A stretch of DNA of 64,000 bases from the NCBI RefSeq assembly GCF_004361815.1, contig NZ_SNWA01000001.1, forward strand, positions 3,286,001-3,350,000. Direction: 5' to 3'. This stretch comes from Paraburkholderia sp. BL10I2N1. Its GTDB lineage: Bacteria > Pseudomonadota > Gammaproteobacteria > Burkholderiales > Burkholderiaceae. Numbering within the stretch: the stretch's first letter is position 1; each line of letters opens with the position of its first letter. Made by a program: the position numbers and the translations under genes. Below are positions 26,630 through 35,885 of the stretch, one piece after another. The notes beneath the pieces were generated by a model. The model had not been told where the DNA came from and searched no databases. It saw only the letters and a program-made list of their open reading frames with translations.

Positions 26630-26754
26630 CGCCTTTCGCCGCGGGCGCGGCGCGTCCCAGGACGCTTGACTATTGACTGTTGATCCAAAATAGACGAGCT
26701 TTACATCTGGCACCAGGTTCGCTCTTGTCTCGATCAGACTGTTTATCCGAGGTA

Positions 26755-27558
26755 ATGATGTGGATCTATCGCGTCGATGAGCCGCGTCTCGGAGTCGTTC
26801 GCATTCGCGAATGGCGACGCCGCGCGCGCCTTACAGTCGGCCTTCTTGTTCTGCTGCTTGGCGGCTCCGCCACCGGGCTGGTCCTGCTTGATCAGTCCGA
26901 TACCTCTTTCCCCAACAAAGTGTTCACGGCGCTTTGGGACGGGGTCAATCTCGTCACGACACTCGGTGACTTTGCCGAATTCAATCAGCCTCAGAAGACC
27001 TTCATGCTGCTGGCCATGTTCGCCACGCTGCTGATCGGCGGATTCGCGGTTTCGCGGCTGACGGGCATGCTTTCGGGCGACGATGTGATGGTTTATCGGG
27101 AGAACAGGATCATGGAACGCAAGCTCGAAGATCTCGCCAATCATGTTGTCGTGGTCGGATTTCATTCGCTCGGTGAACTCGTCGCAAACCGCCTGAGCAA
27201 AGCAGGGCAGAAGGTGCTTGTCCTCGTCGGTGATCAGGCTCAGGCAGACTGCGCGGCGGATCGCGGCCATATGGTCGTGCTCGGTTCGCCGGACGTGTTC
27301 GACGACGTGCTCAGGCGTGCGCGGCTGACCAGCGCCAAGGCGCTTGTCGTGACGACGCCCGACAGCAATAACAATCTGGCCATCACCTTGCTCGCTCATA
27401 CGCTGAATGCCTCGCTCACGATTGTCGTGCCCGCCGAAAACCCGTTGAGAAAGGGGCTATTCGAGAGCGCGGGCGCATCCTACGTGGTCATTGCAGATGA
27501 CATCATTGCGGATGCGCTGGTCGGCAGGCTCACAACCCAGGTGGAGACAACACCATGA
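26755..27558 (+). CDS. Ion channel with TrkA-N/RCK domain
   Basis: The 267-residue protein starts with ATGATG after GAGGTA. It has a first membrane segment (about residues 26-46), a pore loop with TTLGDF in the position of a potassium-selectivity filter, and a second membrane segment (FMLLAMFATLLIGGFAV). A cytosolic TrkA-N/RCK Rossmann domain begins HVVVVGFHSLGELVANRL and includes VVLGSPDVFDDVLRRA. TLGD departs from the usual TVGYG, so selectivity is uncertain. The stop overlaps the start of the SulP gene (ATGA), and a DUF2252 gene follows. Confidence 0.82.
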   Translation: MMWIYRVDEPRLGVVRIREWRRRARLTVGLLVLLLGGSATGLVLLDQSDTSFPNKVFTALWDGVNLVTTLGDFAEFNQPQKTFMLLAMFATLLIGGFAVSRLTGMLSGDDVMVYRENRIMERKLEDLANHVVVVGFHSLGELVANRLSKAGQKVLVLVGDQAQADCAADRGHMVVLGSPDVFDDVLRRARLTSAKALVVTTPDSNNNLAITLLAHTLNASLTIVVPAENPLRKGLFESAGASYVVIADDIIADALVGRLTTQVETTP

Positions 27559-29288
27559 AACCCGCGGTTTCGACGCAGACTCATCTGCATCGCATGCCCT
27601 TCCTGCAGGGACTTCTGCCCATCAATCCCGCGCAACTGCCGCACGACATCATCGCCGGAATCACGCTGGCAGCCCTCGGCATCCCCGAGGTGATGGGGTA
27701 CACGAAGATTTCCGGCACGCCCACCGTCACCGGCCTCTATACGATTTTGCTGCCGCTGATCGCGTTTGCGGTCTTTGGTGCGTCGCGTCAACTGGTGGTC
27801 GCGGCAGACTCCGCGACAGCTGCCATCCTCGCTGGTACGCTGACGGCCGTCGCCGCATTGGGCAGCAAGGAATATATCGGCCTCACGAGCACCGTGGCGC
27901 TGGCAGTTGCCGTGATGCTCGTGTTTGCACGGATCTTTCGCCTCGGTTTTCTCGCCGACTTTCTTTCCCGCAGCGCCCTGATCGGCTTCCTGACCGGCGT
28001 GGGCGTGCAGGTCGCCGCAGGCGAACTCGCCGGGCTTATCGGTCTCGCGAAGCAGGGGCATGGGCCAATCATGCAACTGGTATCGGTGCTGCAACGCGTC
28101 ACCGAGGCGAGCACGCCAACGACCGCGCTTTCGATCGCCGTGCTCGTGGTGATCGTGGGCTGCAAGCGACTGGCGCCGCGTGCGCCGGGTGCGCTGATTG
28201 CCGTGATCGGCTCCATCGTGGCGAGCGCAGTGTTCAACTTCGCTGCGCACGGCATTGCGGTAACAGGTGAAGTGCCCGGCGGGCTTCCGTCGCTGTACCT
28301 CCCGCCGTTGCATATGAACGAGATCAATCAGGTGCTGGCAACGGCCGCCTCGTGCTTCATCGTCATCATCGCGCAGAGCGCGGCGACGGCGCGCGCGTAC
28401 GCCAACCGCTACAACGAGAAGGGCGACGACAATGCCGACATCATCGGCCTCGCGGCCGCGAACGCAGCGGCCGCGTTTACGGGCACCTTCGTCGTGAACG
28501 GCAGTCCGACCAAGACCGAGATGGTCGACGATGCGGGTGGCCGCACCCAGGTTGCCCATCTGACCACGGCCGTCATCGTGCTGCTGGTGCTGCTGTTCCT
28601 CACAAGGCCGCTCAGTCTTCTGCCTGCCCCTGTCCTGTCGGCCATCGTATTCATGATCGGCGTGAAGCTGATCGATGTGAAGGGCATGAAGGAACTCTAT
28701 CGCATGCAGAAGGACGAATTCGTCGTCGCGTTGCTCGCGGCGTGCGTAGTCGTGTTTGTCGACGTGATGCACGGCATTCTCGCTGCCGTCGTGCTTTCGC
28801 TGATTGCGCATGCGCGGCACAGTTACCGCCTGCGCACGCGCGTGTTGACGCGCGGCCCCGCGGGCCGTTGGATCACACAGCCGCTCGCGCCGGATGTGCT
28901 TGCGGCGCCCGGCATCGTCGTCTACCGGTTCGAAGCGGACCTGTTCTATGCGAACGCCGGCCGCTTTACGGAGGAAATACTCAAACTCGTCAACGAGGCA
29001 AGTTCGCCATTGCGCTGGGTGGTGATCGACGCAACGGAGATCAACAATATCGACTATACGGCGGCCAAGACGCTGATCCAGTTGGGTGCGGAGCTCGACC
29101 GGCGCGGCGTGGGTATAGCTGCGGTCGCGCTTCCGACGGGTGTGCGGCGTGCGATCGAACGGTATAAGGCATTGCGTGCGCGCGGCGCCCATCGCGAGAT
29201 CTTTGCGACGGTGGATGCCGCGATTGATGCACTGCGCGATCTTTCGCCGTCTGCATCCGCGCCTTCACCTGACGCAAAACCGGAATGA
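27555..29288 (+). CDS. SulP family anion transporter with STAS domain
   Basis: The 577-residue protein has the SulP layout. The N-terminal Sulfate_transp domain (DIIAGITLAALGIPEVMGYTK, then many hydrophobic segments, TVALAVAVMLV, SALIGFLTGVGVQV, NGSPTKTEMVDDAGGRTQ) is followed by a C-terminal STAS domain from about residue 450 (IVVYRFEADLFYANAGRF, RWVVIDATEINNIDYTAAKTL). SulP proteins move sulfate, bicarbonate, dicarboxylates or other anions; the substrate is not readable. It overlaps the channel gene by four bases, so the two are almost certainly co-translated. Confidence 0.9.
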   Translation: MKPAVSTQTHLHRMPFLQGLLPINPAQLPHDIIAGITLAALGIPEVMGYTKISGTPTVTGLYTILLPLIAFAVFGASRQLVVAADSATAAILAGTLTAVAALGSKEYIGLTSTVALAVAVMLVFARIFRLGFLADFLSRSALIGFLTGVGVQVAAGELAGLIGLAKQGHGPIMQLVSVLQRVTEASTPTTALSIAVLVVIVGCKRLAPRAPGALIAVIGSIVASAVFNFAAHGIAVTGEVPGGLPSLYLPPLHMNEINQVLATAASCFIVIIAQSAATARAYANRYNEKGDDNADIIGLAAANAAAAFTGTFVVNGSPTKTEMVDDAGGRTQVAHLTTAVIVLLVLLFLTRPLSLLPAPVLSAIVFMIGVKLIDVKGMKELYRMQKDEFVVALLAACVVVFVDVMHGILAAVVLSLIAHARHSYRLRTRVLTRGPAGRWITQPLAPDVLAAPGIVVYRFEADLFYANAGRFTEEILKLVNEASSPLRWVVIDATEINNIDYTAAKTLIQLGAELDRRGVGIAAVALPTGVRRAIERYKALRARGAHREIFATVDAAIDALRDLSPSASAPSPDAKPE

Positions 29289-29344
29289 AGCACACAGAAT
29301 GAAGCAAAGCCGCTTTGAAGTTGAATCGAAAAGAGGAGTGACAC

Positions 29345-30799
29345 GTGGCTGAATCCGCTGCCGAAAAGCGCAATGAACCCGCTGCGCAATGCTCAGATCC
29401 GAAGACACTGGTGGCGCAAGAAGACCCTTCCGCGCTGTTTGCGGGGCGTGGCTCGTCGGCTGCGCGTCTCGAGCAGGGCAAGGCGGCGCGCGCAAAGGTG
29501 CCGCGCGCCAGGCTGGCGGACTGCAAGATCGAGGGGCGGGATCCCATCGCGCTGCTCGACGCGTCCAACGCGGGCCGGGTGACGGAGCTGATACCCATTC
29601 GCTACGGGCGCATGGTCGCGAGTCCGTTCGCGTTCTATCGCGGTGCCGCACCGCTGATGGCATACGACCTGTCGAAACTGCCGCATTCGGATGTGATCGT
29701 GCAACTGGGCGGCGATGCGCATCTGGCAAATTTCGGACTGTTCGCGAGCCCGGAGCGGCGTGTTCTTTTCGGACCGAACGACTTCGACGAAACGCTGCCC
29801 GGCCCCTTTGACTGGGATGTGCGCAGGCTGGCTGCATCGTTCGTGATTGCCGCGCGCGAACGTGGATTTGCGACGCGTGACCAGCGCAGTGTGGTGCGCC
29901 GGCTGTGCGAGACGTTCCGCCAACGGGTCGCTGACTTCAGCCGGATGGACACGCTCGACGTCTGGTACTACCAGTTCAAGGCGGCGGGCATGCTGGCCAT
30001 TGCCGATTCGACGGAGGAAAGAAGGAAAGAACTGGCCGTGATCGAAAAGGCGAGACAGCAGTCGTCGCGTTCCCTGATGACTCACCAAACCGAACTGGTC
30101 AACGGCAAGCTGCGCATCAAGGACGTGCCGCCGCTCGTTTATCACGTCCCATTGGAGAGCCCCCACGATCGCAAACAGTACGACGCGCTGGTCCGGCGCT
30201 TCTTCGCCGACTACCGGTTGACGCTTCCCGATGACAGGCGCGCGCTGTTCGATCGCTATGAGCTGGTGGATGTTGCGATTCGCGTCGTGGGCATCGGGTC
30301 GGTGGGGACACGCTGCTACGAGGCCCTGTTCATGGCCGACGGACAGTGTCCACTGTTCCTGCAACTCAAGGAGGCTCGGGCTTCCGTGCTGGAGGGTTAT
30401 CTGCCGCCCAGCCGTTTTCCCAATCATGGCCAGCGCGTGGTGAACGGGCAGCATCTGCTGCAATCGGCCAGCGACATCTTTCTGGGTTGGTCCAAGATGC
30501 GCCATACAGGCAATGATTTCTATGTTCGACAGTTGCGCGACATGAAGGGCGCATTCGACTTCACCACGTTCGACGTTGAAGATCTAGGCGAATATGCGGT
30601 TTCCTGCGCCCATGCGCTGGCCCATTCGATGGCGAAAGCGGGCGATCCCGCGCTGCTTAGCGGATACCTTGGAAAGTCGGGTGCGTTCGACGAAGCCATC
30701 GAGCGATTCGCGCTCGCTTATGCGGAACAGAATGAGGCAGACTGGACGGTTTTGAAAACGGCAGTCAAGGCGGGACGTATCCAGGTCATTCGTCAATGA
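29345..30799 (+). CDS. DUF2252 family protein
   Basis: The 484-residue protein starts at a GTG nine bases after AAAAGGAG. DUF2252 landmarks are RYGRMVASPFAFYRGAAPLM, VQLGGDAHLANFGLF, FGPNDFDETLPGPFDWDVRR, LFLQLKEARASVLE and HGQRVVNGQHLLQSASD. The family has distant similarity to aminoglycoside-phosphotransferase/kinase-like folds (GGDAHLANFG recalls the HGDxxxxN catalytic loop), but no activity is established that I know of. It is the third gene of the unit with the channel and the SulP carrier, 56 bases after the latter. Confidence 0.88.
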   Translation: MAESAAEKRNEPAAQCSDPKTLVAQEDPSALFAGRGSSAARLEQGKAARAKVPRARLADCKIEGRDPIALLDASNAGRVTELIPIRYGRMVASPFAFYRGAAPLMAYDLSKLPHSDVIVQLGGDAHLANFGLFASPERRVLFGPNDFDETLPGPFDWDVRRLAASFVIAARERGFATRDQRSVVRRLCETFRQRVADFSRMDTLDVWYYQFKAAGMLAIADSTEERRKELAVIEKARQQSSRSLMTHQTELVNGKLRIKDVPPLVYHVPLESPHDRKQYDALVRRFFADYRLTLPDDRRALFDRYELVDVAIRVVGIGSVGTRCYEALFMADGQCPLFLQLKEARASVLEGYLPPSRFPNHGQRVVNGQHLLQSASDIFLGWSKMRHTGNDFYVRQLRDMKGAFDFTTFDVEDLGEYAVSCAHALAHSMAKAGDPALLSGYLGKSGAFDEAIERFALAYAEQNEADWTVLKTAVKAGRIQVIRQ

Positions 30800-30906
30800 G
30801 TCTGGAGCGCCCCATCGGTTGTGCGCACCCGCATTTGCTGATTCTCTATTCGTAAGCCAGGCCGGTCCGACTCACCTGCTCAGATGGGTCCGGAGACGGA
30901 CGAGAG

Positions 30907-31893
30907 CTAACCGGCTACCCGTCCGGCGACGGGCGTTCGCCTGACTTCCGACAGATAAATCAGGATCAACGAGACCCAGACGATGCCGTATAGAAACATG
31001 AAGCAAGTCGAGCGGATCCTGAAGAAGTCGAGCAGCAAGCCAAACAGAATCGGCAGCAGGAAGCCGCCAAGTCCGCCTGCGAGACCGACAATACCCGTCA
31101 CCACACCCATGTTATCGGGGAAGCCGTCAGCAACATATTTGAACGTCGACGCCATCCCGAACGCAAGCACGGCGCCAAGTGCAAACGTCAGCAGGACAAA
31201 TACGATCAGCGTGACCTCGAGATGCAGGCTCACCGTGCCGTCTATCGTGTGAATGACGAAATCGGTAAGCGGATACGACAGCAGAAACAGGCATATCCAC
31301 GCAACCCAAAGCCCCCACCACGTGACGTTGTGCGCGCCGAAGCGGTCGGCAAGTCCGCCGCCCACCGCGCGCAGGATCGACCCAGGCAGCGAAAACCCGG
31401 CGGCGAATGCGGACGCCATCACGAGCGACATGCCATATTCGGCCTTCAGATACTGCGGTATCCAGAGCGACAGGGCAGTGAAGCCGCCGAAGGTAAACGA
31501 ATAGTACTGGCACAAGCGCCATATATGACGATTGCGCAGCACCTTGAACGAGTCGAGCCACGAGCCTTGGGTTCGCCCGGCACCCGGGTCGCGCGCCGAC
31601 GCGAACCAGAAGATCACAGCGGTAACCAGCAGCGCGACCGCATACGCGCGCGGCACGAAGCGCCAGCCATAAGCGGCCTGCAGGGACGGCGTGATGAACA
31701 GATTCACGGCTGCGCCGGCCGTGCCCGCGCCGAAGAATCCCATTGCGAAGCCGCGTCGCGCCGGCGGGAAGAAGCGCGCGACATACGGCGTCCCAACGGC
31801 GAAGGATGCGCCGACGCAGCCGAGAAAAAGCCCGATCAACAGAAACTGCCACAACGTGGTTGCGTAACTGACGATATAGAGATCCTGTGTCGG
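30907..31893 (-). pseudogene. Nitrate/nitrite transporter NarK, N-terminally truncated
   Basis: The frame encodes the last 300 or so residues of a NarK-type MFS protein. Landmarks are LWQFLLIGLFLGCVGASFAVG, YVARFFPPARRGFAMGFFGAG (nitrate-porter signature region), TFGGFTALSLWIPQYLK and GVVTGIVGLAGGLGGFLLP. About 100 N-terminal residues, with the first membrane segments and the first nitrate-binding arginine region, are missing. The frame runs into a stop at 31894-31896 without a good start; only TTG codons are available. The gene is probably dead after a deletion ending near base 31880. Confidence 0.75.
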
Positions 31894-31968
31894 TCAGTGA
31901 GCGTTCCCAAGCATTAAAGGATGCGAACGCGAATAAGTAAAGTTGACACCTGAATTGGCCAGTCAGAC

Positions 31969-31982
31969 TTGATCCCGATCAA
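31969..31982. promoter_or_regulatory. FNR/ANR-type binding site (perfect palindrome)
   Basis: TTGATCCCGATCAA matches the FNR consensus TTGAT-N4-ATCAA exactly. It lies upstream of the truncated narK. Nitrate-respiration genes are classic FNR/ANR/DNR targets, so it is probably the former narK promoter site. Confidence 0.65.
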
Positions 31983-32190
31983 TGGACCCATGCAATTGGC
32001 ATCACTCCCGTAGCGTGGAGCGATCGCTTAATGCCTCCCCGATGCAATATCCGGTCCTGGCGGGCGGACACCTCGGGGACGCCTCGCTCGGGTTTTCCCA
32101 GGGCCAGGGGGCGATTCCTGGCGACACCAACAACGGACGGCACCGCCAGACAGCCATTTTTGTAGATACAGTGGTTTTCTGATCCATAAG

Positions 32191-32204
32191 TTGATACAGG
32201 TCAA
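32191..32204. promoter_or_regulatory. Second FNR/ANR-like site
   Basis: TTGATACAGGTCAA matches TTGAT-N4-ATCAA with one mismatch. It is 264 bases before the small-protein gene that precedes a hemerythrin. Confidence 0.5.
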
Positions 32205-32467
32205 CTCGAACCTGGTTGGAGGGCGGATGATGAATTCATCTGCGGTGTTTCATGCTGCTGCCTGCTTGCGGCTTCGCGCTGCAGGTGTCGCCGTAACGAA
32301 GAATGCAGGGAGATCGCTTCCGTCAGTTGTCGCCCCGAGCGCTATCTATTGCGCGTTCGATTTGAAGTCCAGCAGCATGCGACAAAATGCGCGTCGACAA
32401 TCTTTGGTGAGCATCTACTCTTGAAACATGCTCCAAAGTGCAGGGGCTCAAATAAACGGAGACGACA

Positions 32468-32665
32468 ATGTTCAGCCCACATGAGATTGCAGCGCTCATG
32501 CTGCTCGAGACCAACCAGAATTCGAACAATCTGGATCTTGATGACCTGGACGCCCTGTGCGAGCGTCAGCTTGTTTCGCTAGAAAAACTGGCTTCAGGAT
32601 ACGCGCATGTGCGTTTGACTCCGCAAGGCCACTCGATACTCAGATCAGTCGGACGGATGCGCTAG
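32468..32665 (+). CDS. Small conserved hypothetical protein
   Basis: The 65-residue acidic protein begins MFSPHEIAALMLLETNQNSN after GGAGACGAC. It has the composition of a small folded helical domain and resembles short Burkholderiales proteins I recall without a function. It precedes the hemerythrin gene by 73 bases in the same direction. Confidence 0.6.
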   Translation: MFSPHEIAALMLLETNQNSNNLDLDDLDALCERQLVSLEKLASGYAHVRLTPQGHSILRSVGRMR

Positions 32666-32738
32666 TTCATGCGCGGGTTAGTGGAAATGTACGCAGCAAA
32701 TGGTACGCATTTGCTGAGGCCTGCAGGCGGAGGATGAA

Positions 32739-33320
32739 ATGCAACAGCCAGTAGCGCGCCGGGCGATACAGACGATCATCCGCGAGCATCAGCAGCTTTC
32801 GGCGGTGATCAACGGCATGATGCGGTTTGTCGACTCATTGGACACGAGTGCGCATGCGCCCGGACCTATGGTGATGCGGGCCATGCTTTACTACATTCGG
32901 GAATATCCGGAAAAGGTGCATCACCCTAAGGAGGACAAGTATTTGTTCATGCGCTTGCGATTGCGCACGAATGAACTGGACGACGTCATCGACGAACTGG
33001 AGTCGCAGCACGTACAGGGCGAAGCGCGTGTGCAAAGTCTTGAACGTGGCTTGATGCAATATGAGGTGGACGGTGACTCAGCGATTCCTGAGCTGCGGAA
33101 GATGGTAGAGGAATACGCGGCGTTTTACGGTAACCATCGGCGGCTGGAGGAGGAAGTGGTTTTGCCCGCTGCGTTACGATGCCTTACCACTGCAGGCTGG
33201 ATAGAACTGGATGAAGCGTTTGGCGCGAATCGCGACCCCTTTGACAGCCGCGAACTCGAGACTGATCTCGACCATCTGTATTCAATGATCGTGAACACAA
33301 TGCCGGATCAGGTCGCGTGA
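32739..33320 (+). CDS. Hemerythrin HHE domain protein
   Basis: The 193-residue protein has HHE landmarks IIREHQQLSAVI, EKVHHPKEDKYLF, LESQHVQGEARV and YGNHRRLEEEVVLPAA, which supply the histidines and glutamates for a di-iron site. Such proteins bind oxygen or nitric oxide or act in nitrosative-stress repair. An FNR-like site upstream and a dead narK next door point to a former low-oxygen/nitrate region, though no direct proof of regulation exists. Confidence 0.85.
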   Translation: MQQPVARRAIQTIIREHQQLSAVINGMMRFVDSLDTSAHAPGPMVMRAMLYYIREYPEKVHHPKEDKYLFMRLRLRTNELDDVIDELESQHVQGEARVQSLERGLMQYEVDGDSAIPELRKMVEEYAAFYGNHRRLEEEVVLPAALRCLTTAGWIELDEAFGANRDPFDSRELETDLDHLYSMIVNTMPDQVA

Positions 33321-33524
33321 ATATATTGTGCAGATCAGTCAAAACGAAGATGGCGGGCGGAGTCACGTCGAAGCGGTTAATGGGAGTTGACTCGCCCGCT
33401 CCTCGATCCTCACGAGCCGGACCTCAGATCGAGCGTACGTCAATAGACATTGCGCAGAAACTCTTTTCGACTTGGAACACGAGCCCGCGGCGCCCGCCGG
33501 CTATCAGATTCGCTATGGCTTACC
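33321..33524. other. Intergenic region with dispersed repeat copy 2
   Basis: No gene is seen. It holds the copy-2 repeat at 33384-33460. Confidence 0.4.
33384..33460 (+). repeat. Dispersed repeat, copy 2
   Basis: About 77 bases (containing ACGAGCCGGACC and TACGTCAATAGAC) similar to 5321-5400. It lies between the hemerythrin gene and the MFS gene. Confidence 0.5.
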
Positions 33525-34781
33525 TCAATCCGGGTTCGATGAGAGGCGACCCGCCTTGACCGGCGAGCCGGCATCTTGGCTTGACCGGCGAGGCCCGCCG
33601 ATCCAGTGAACTGCAGCAGCGACGAGCCCGAGCGCAATACCAAAGGCGACGATGCCGACCCAGCCGAAGCGGGTCATTAGCCAGCCGCTGACCATCGTCC
33701 CGACGGCCCCGCCGAAGAACGTGGCGGTCATATAGAGGCTGTTGATGCGGCCCTGTGCTTTCGGATCGACTGCAAACGCGCGGGTCTGGTTGGATACCAA
33801 CCCGGCCTGCACGCCGATATCGAGCACAATGACGCCGATCACCAGAAAGGTAAGCGAGGCGTTCGCGCCGGAGAGAAGCAGGTAGGCAAGCGTAACGATG
33901 CTGATACTGGCCCCAACGACACTGCGGGTCCCGAGCCGGTCGGAAGCACGGCCGCCGAGTGAAGCGGCAAACGCGCCGGCTGCGCCGACGATACCGAAGC
34001 CGCCCGCCCACGCACTGCCAAGATGCCATGGTCCGCTGGCCAGGAGCGCCGCCAGATTGACCCAAAACGCGTTGAAACAGGCCCACAACAATGCCTGGAC
34101 AATCATCGATTCACGAATCGGACGATTGTCCCGCGCCAGTGGCCACAGCGAAGCGAGCAGGCGTCCGTAGGAAAGGCTCGTCGAGGGCACGCCCCGCGGC
34201 AGGAGCAAAGCGGCGGCGACCCAGACCGGCACCATGAACAGAGCTTCGAGGGCGTAGACCGCGCGCCAGCCATAAGCCGCGCCGACCACGCCGGCGATCG
34301 TGCGGCCGAGCAGGATGCCGACCATGATGCCGCTGACGACTGTCCCGACGGAACGCCCGCGCTCGCTCGGCAGCGACATGACGGCCGCGAAGGGCACGAG
34401 TTGCTGTGGCACGCAACTGACGATGCCAAGACCAAAGGAAGCCGCGATCAGCGCCCAGATGCCGGGCGCGATCGCTGCCGCCACGGCGAAAGCGAAGGCG
34501 AGCGCGATCTGACCGAGCACGAGCTTGCGCCGGTCGAAGCGGTCGCCAAGCGGCAACAGCAATGCAAGCCCGGTCGAGAAGCCGAGCAGCGCCGCGCCGG
34601 CGACGAGATCGACCTTCGTCAGGTCGACCCGCAGGCCCGCTGCGATCAACGGCAGGATCGGCTGGGTGCAATAGATGTTGGTGATCACCGCACCGGCGAT
34701 GAGCGCCATCATGACGATCTTGCCGCGCGACGCTACCGCGGGCGTAGGGGGACTTGCGGGTGGGGTGGGCAGGCCGCTCAC
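33525..34781 (-). CDS. MFS transporter
   Basis: The 418-residue, twelve-span major facilitator protein starts with a short Pro-rich cytoplasmic tail, then IVMMALIAGAVITNIYCTQPIL. The loop motif GDRFDRRKLVLGQ lies between segments 2 and 3. It resembles drug-efflux-like MFS members of the YnfM/YgaY type; the substrate is unknown. It is divergent from a LysR gene (34926) with 144 bases between them, the usual layout of a regulator and its target. Confidence 0.85.
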   Translation of the reverse strand: MSGLPTPPASPPTPAVASRGKIVMMALIAGAVITNIYCTQPILPLIAAGLRVDLTKVDLVAGAALLGFSTGLALLLPLGDRFDRRKLVLGQIALAFAFAVAAAIAPGIWALIAASFGLGIVSCVPQQLVPFAAVMSLPSERGRSVGTVVSGIMVGILLGRTIAGVVGAAYGWRAVYALEALFMVPVWVAAALLLPRGVPSTSLSYGRLLASLWPLARDNRPIRESMIVQALLWACFNAFWVNLAALLASGPWHLGSAWAGGFGIVGAAGAFAASLGGRASDRLGTRSVVGASISIVTLAYLLLSGANASLTFLVIGVIVLDIGVQAGLVSNQTRAFAVDPKAQGRINSLYMTATFFGGAVGTMVSGWLMTRFGWVGIVAFGIALGLVAAAVHWIGGPRRSSQDAGSPVKAGRLSSNPD

Positions 34782-34925
34782 GGGATTCTCCTTGATATTT
34801 CAATCTTTCCGGCATTGGCAGTTACATGCTGCGGTCCAGAACTCGGTGTCGAACGTTACACACTTGCATTCATAAAGAGAATCCATCACGATTGGGAATC
34901 ATCCTTCCACCATTTGGTAGGCTCC

Positions 34926-35846
34926 ATGAATCGTCTTGAATCCATGTCTATCCTCGTCGCTGTCGTTGATTCGGGCAGTCTGTCGGCTGCCGCGCGGCGC
35001 CTCGGCATGCCGCTGGCAACGGTCAGCCGTAAGGTTGGGGAACTGGAATCGCATCTGAAGACGCGTCTGCTTCACCGCACGACGCGACAACTTTCGTTGA
35101 CGGACGCCGGGAGTTCATACGTGGCCGCCTGCCGACGCATTCTCGAAGAAATTGGCGAAGCCGAGCGCGCTGCAACGGGTGAATACGCCTCGCCTAAAGG
35201 CGAGCTCGTGGTCACCGCGCCGGTCGTTTTCGGGCGCTTGCACGTCGTGCCGGTGGTTGCAGAGTTTCTCGCGCACTATCCGGAGATCGACATTGACCTC
35301 GTGTTCACGGATCGCGTCGTGCATCTGATGGACGAGCACGCCGACGTCGCAATCCGGATTGGCGAATTGCCCGATAGCACGCTGATGGCAACGAGAGTCG
35401 GAACGGTCCGCCGGGTGATATGTGCGAGTCCCGCCTATCTGGCAACGCATGGCGTGCCGGCCAAACCACGCGATCTTGCCAGGCATGAGTGCATTACCTT
35501 CGAGGTCCTCGCGACGAGGCGCGCCTGGGTTTTCGAGTCCGGCAAGTCAGAGCTGTCCGTGCCCGTTCATTCACGGCTTGCAGTCAATACGGCCGAGGCA
35601 GCGATCGCAGCCGCGATTCTCGGAGTTGGACTGGTAAGTGTGCTGTCCTACCAGGTTGCAGACGCTATACATGACAACGCACTTTGCGTCGTGCTCGACA
35701 ATTTCGAGTCTGCGCCATTGCCCGTCAATCTCGTGCATAAGGGACAAGCGCCCCTGCCGTTGAAGTTGCGTGCTTTCCTCGACTTCGTGACGCCACGCCT
35801 ACGCGCTCGTACATCGCGCATACTCACCGACGTCACGACGGCTTGA
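34926..35846 (+). CDS. LysR family regulator, divergent from the MFS gene
   Basis: The 306-residue protein has a LysR helix-turn-helix (FTR-like region VDSGSLSAAARRLGMPLATVSRKVGELE, LLHRTTRQLSLTDAG) and a substrate-binding domain (GELVVTAPVVFGRLHVVP, HADVAIRIGELPDS). The ATG at 34926 fits the family length. It is the probable regulator of the divergent MFS transporter. Confidence 0.9.
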   Translation: MNRLESMSILVAVVDSGSLSAAARRLGMPLATVSRKVGELESHLKTRLLHRTTRQLSLTDAGSSYVAACRRILEEIGEAERAATGEYASPKGELVVTAPVVFGRLHVVPVVAEFLAHYPEIDIDLVFTDRVVHLMDEHADVAIRIGELPDSTLMATRVGTVRRVICASPAYLATHGVPAKPRDLARHECITFEVLATRRAWVFESGKSELSVPVHSRLAVNTAEAAIAAAILGVGLVSVLSYQVADAIHDNALCVVLDNFESAPLPVNLVHKGQAPLPLKLRAFLDFVTPRLRARTSRILTDVTTA

Positions 35847-35885
35847 CTGCCGAGGCGGGCGCATCTGTGCGCAACGCGGAGTCAA

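Larger units (their letters stand above)
31894..32467. other. Intergenic region between narK remnant and small-protein gene
   Basis: No gene was seen. It contains two FNR/ANR-type sites listed separately, suggesting it once held a promoter controlled by oxygen. Confidence 0.45.

Noticed and set aside
27480..29192. 570-codon open frame on the minus strand, opposite the SulP gene
   Set aside because: It is a very His/Arg/Gln-rich antisense shadow typical of high-GC genes; the SulP reading is unmistakable.
34023..34925. In-frame N-terminal extension of the second LysR regulator by about 300 codons
   Set aside because: The extension is antisense to the MFS transporter and has no relation to LysR proteins; the ATG at 34926 gives the correct family start.
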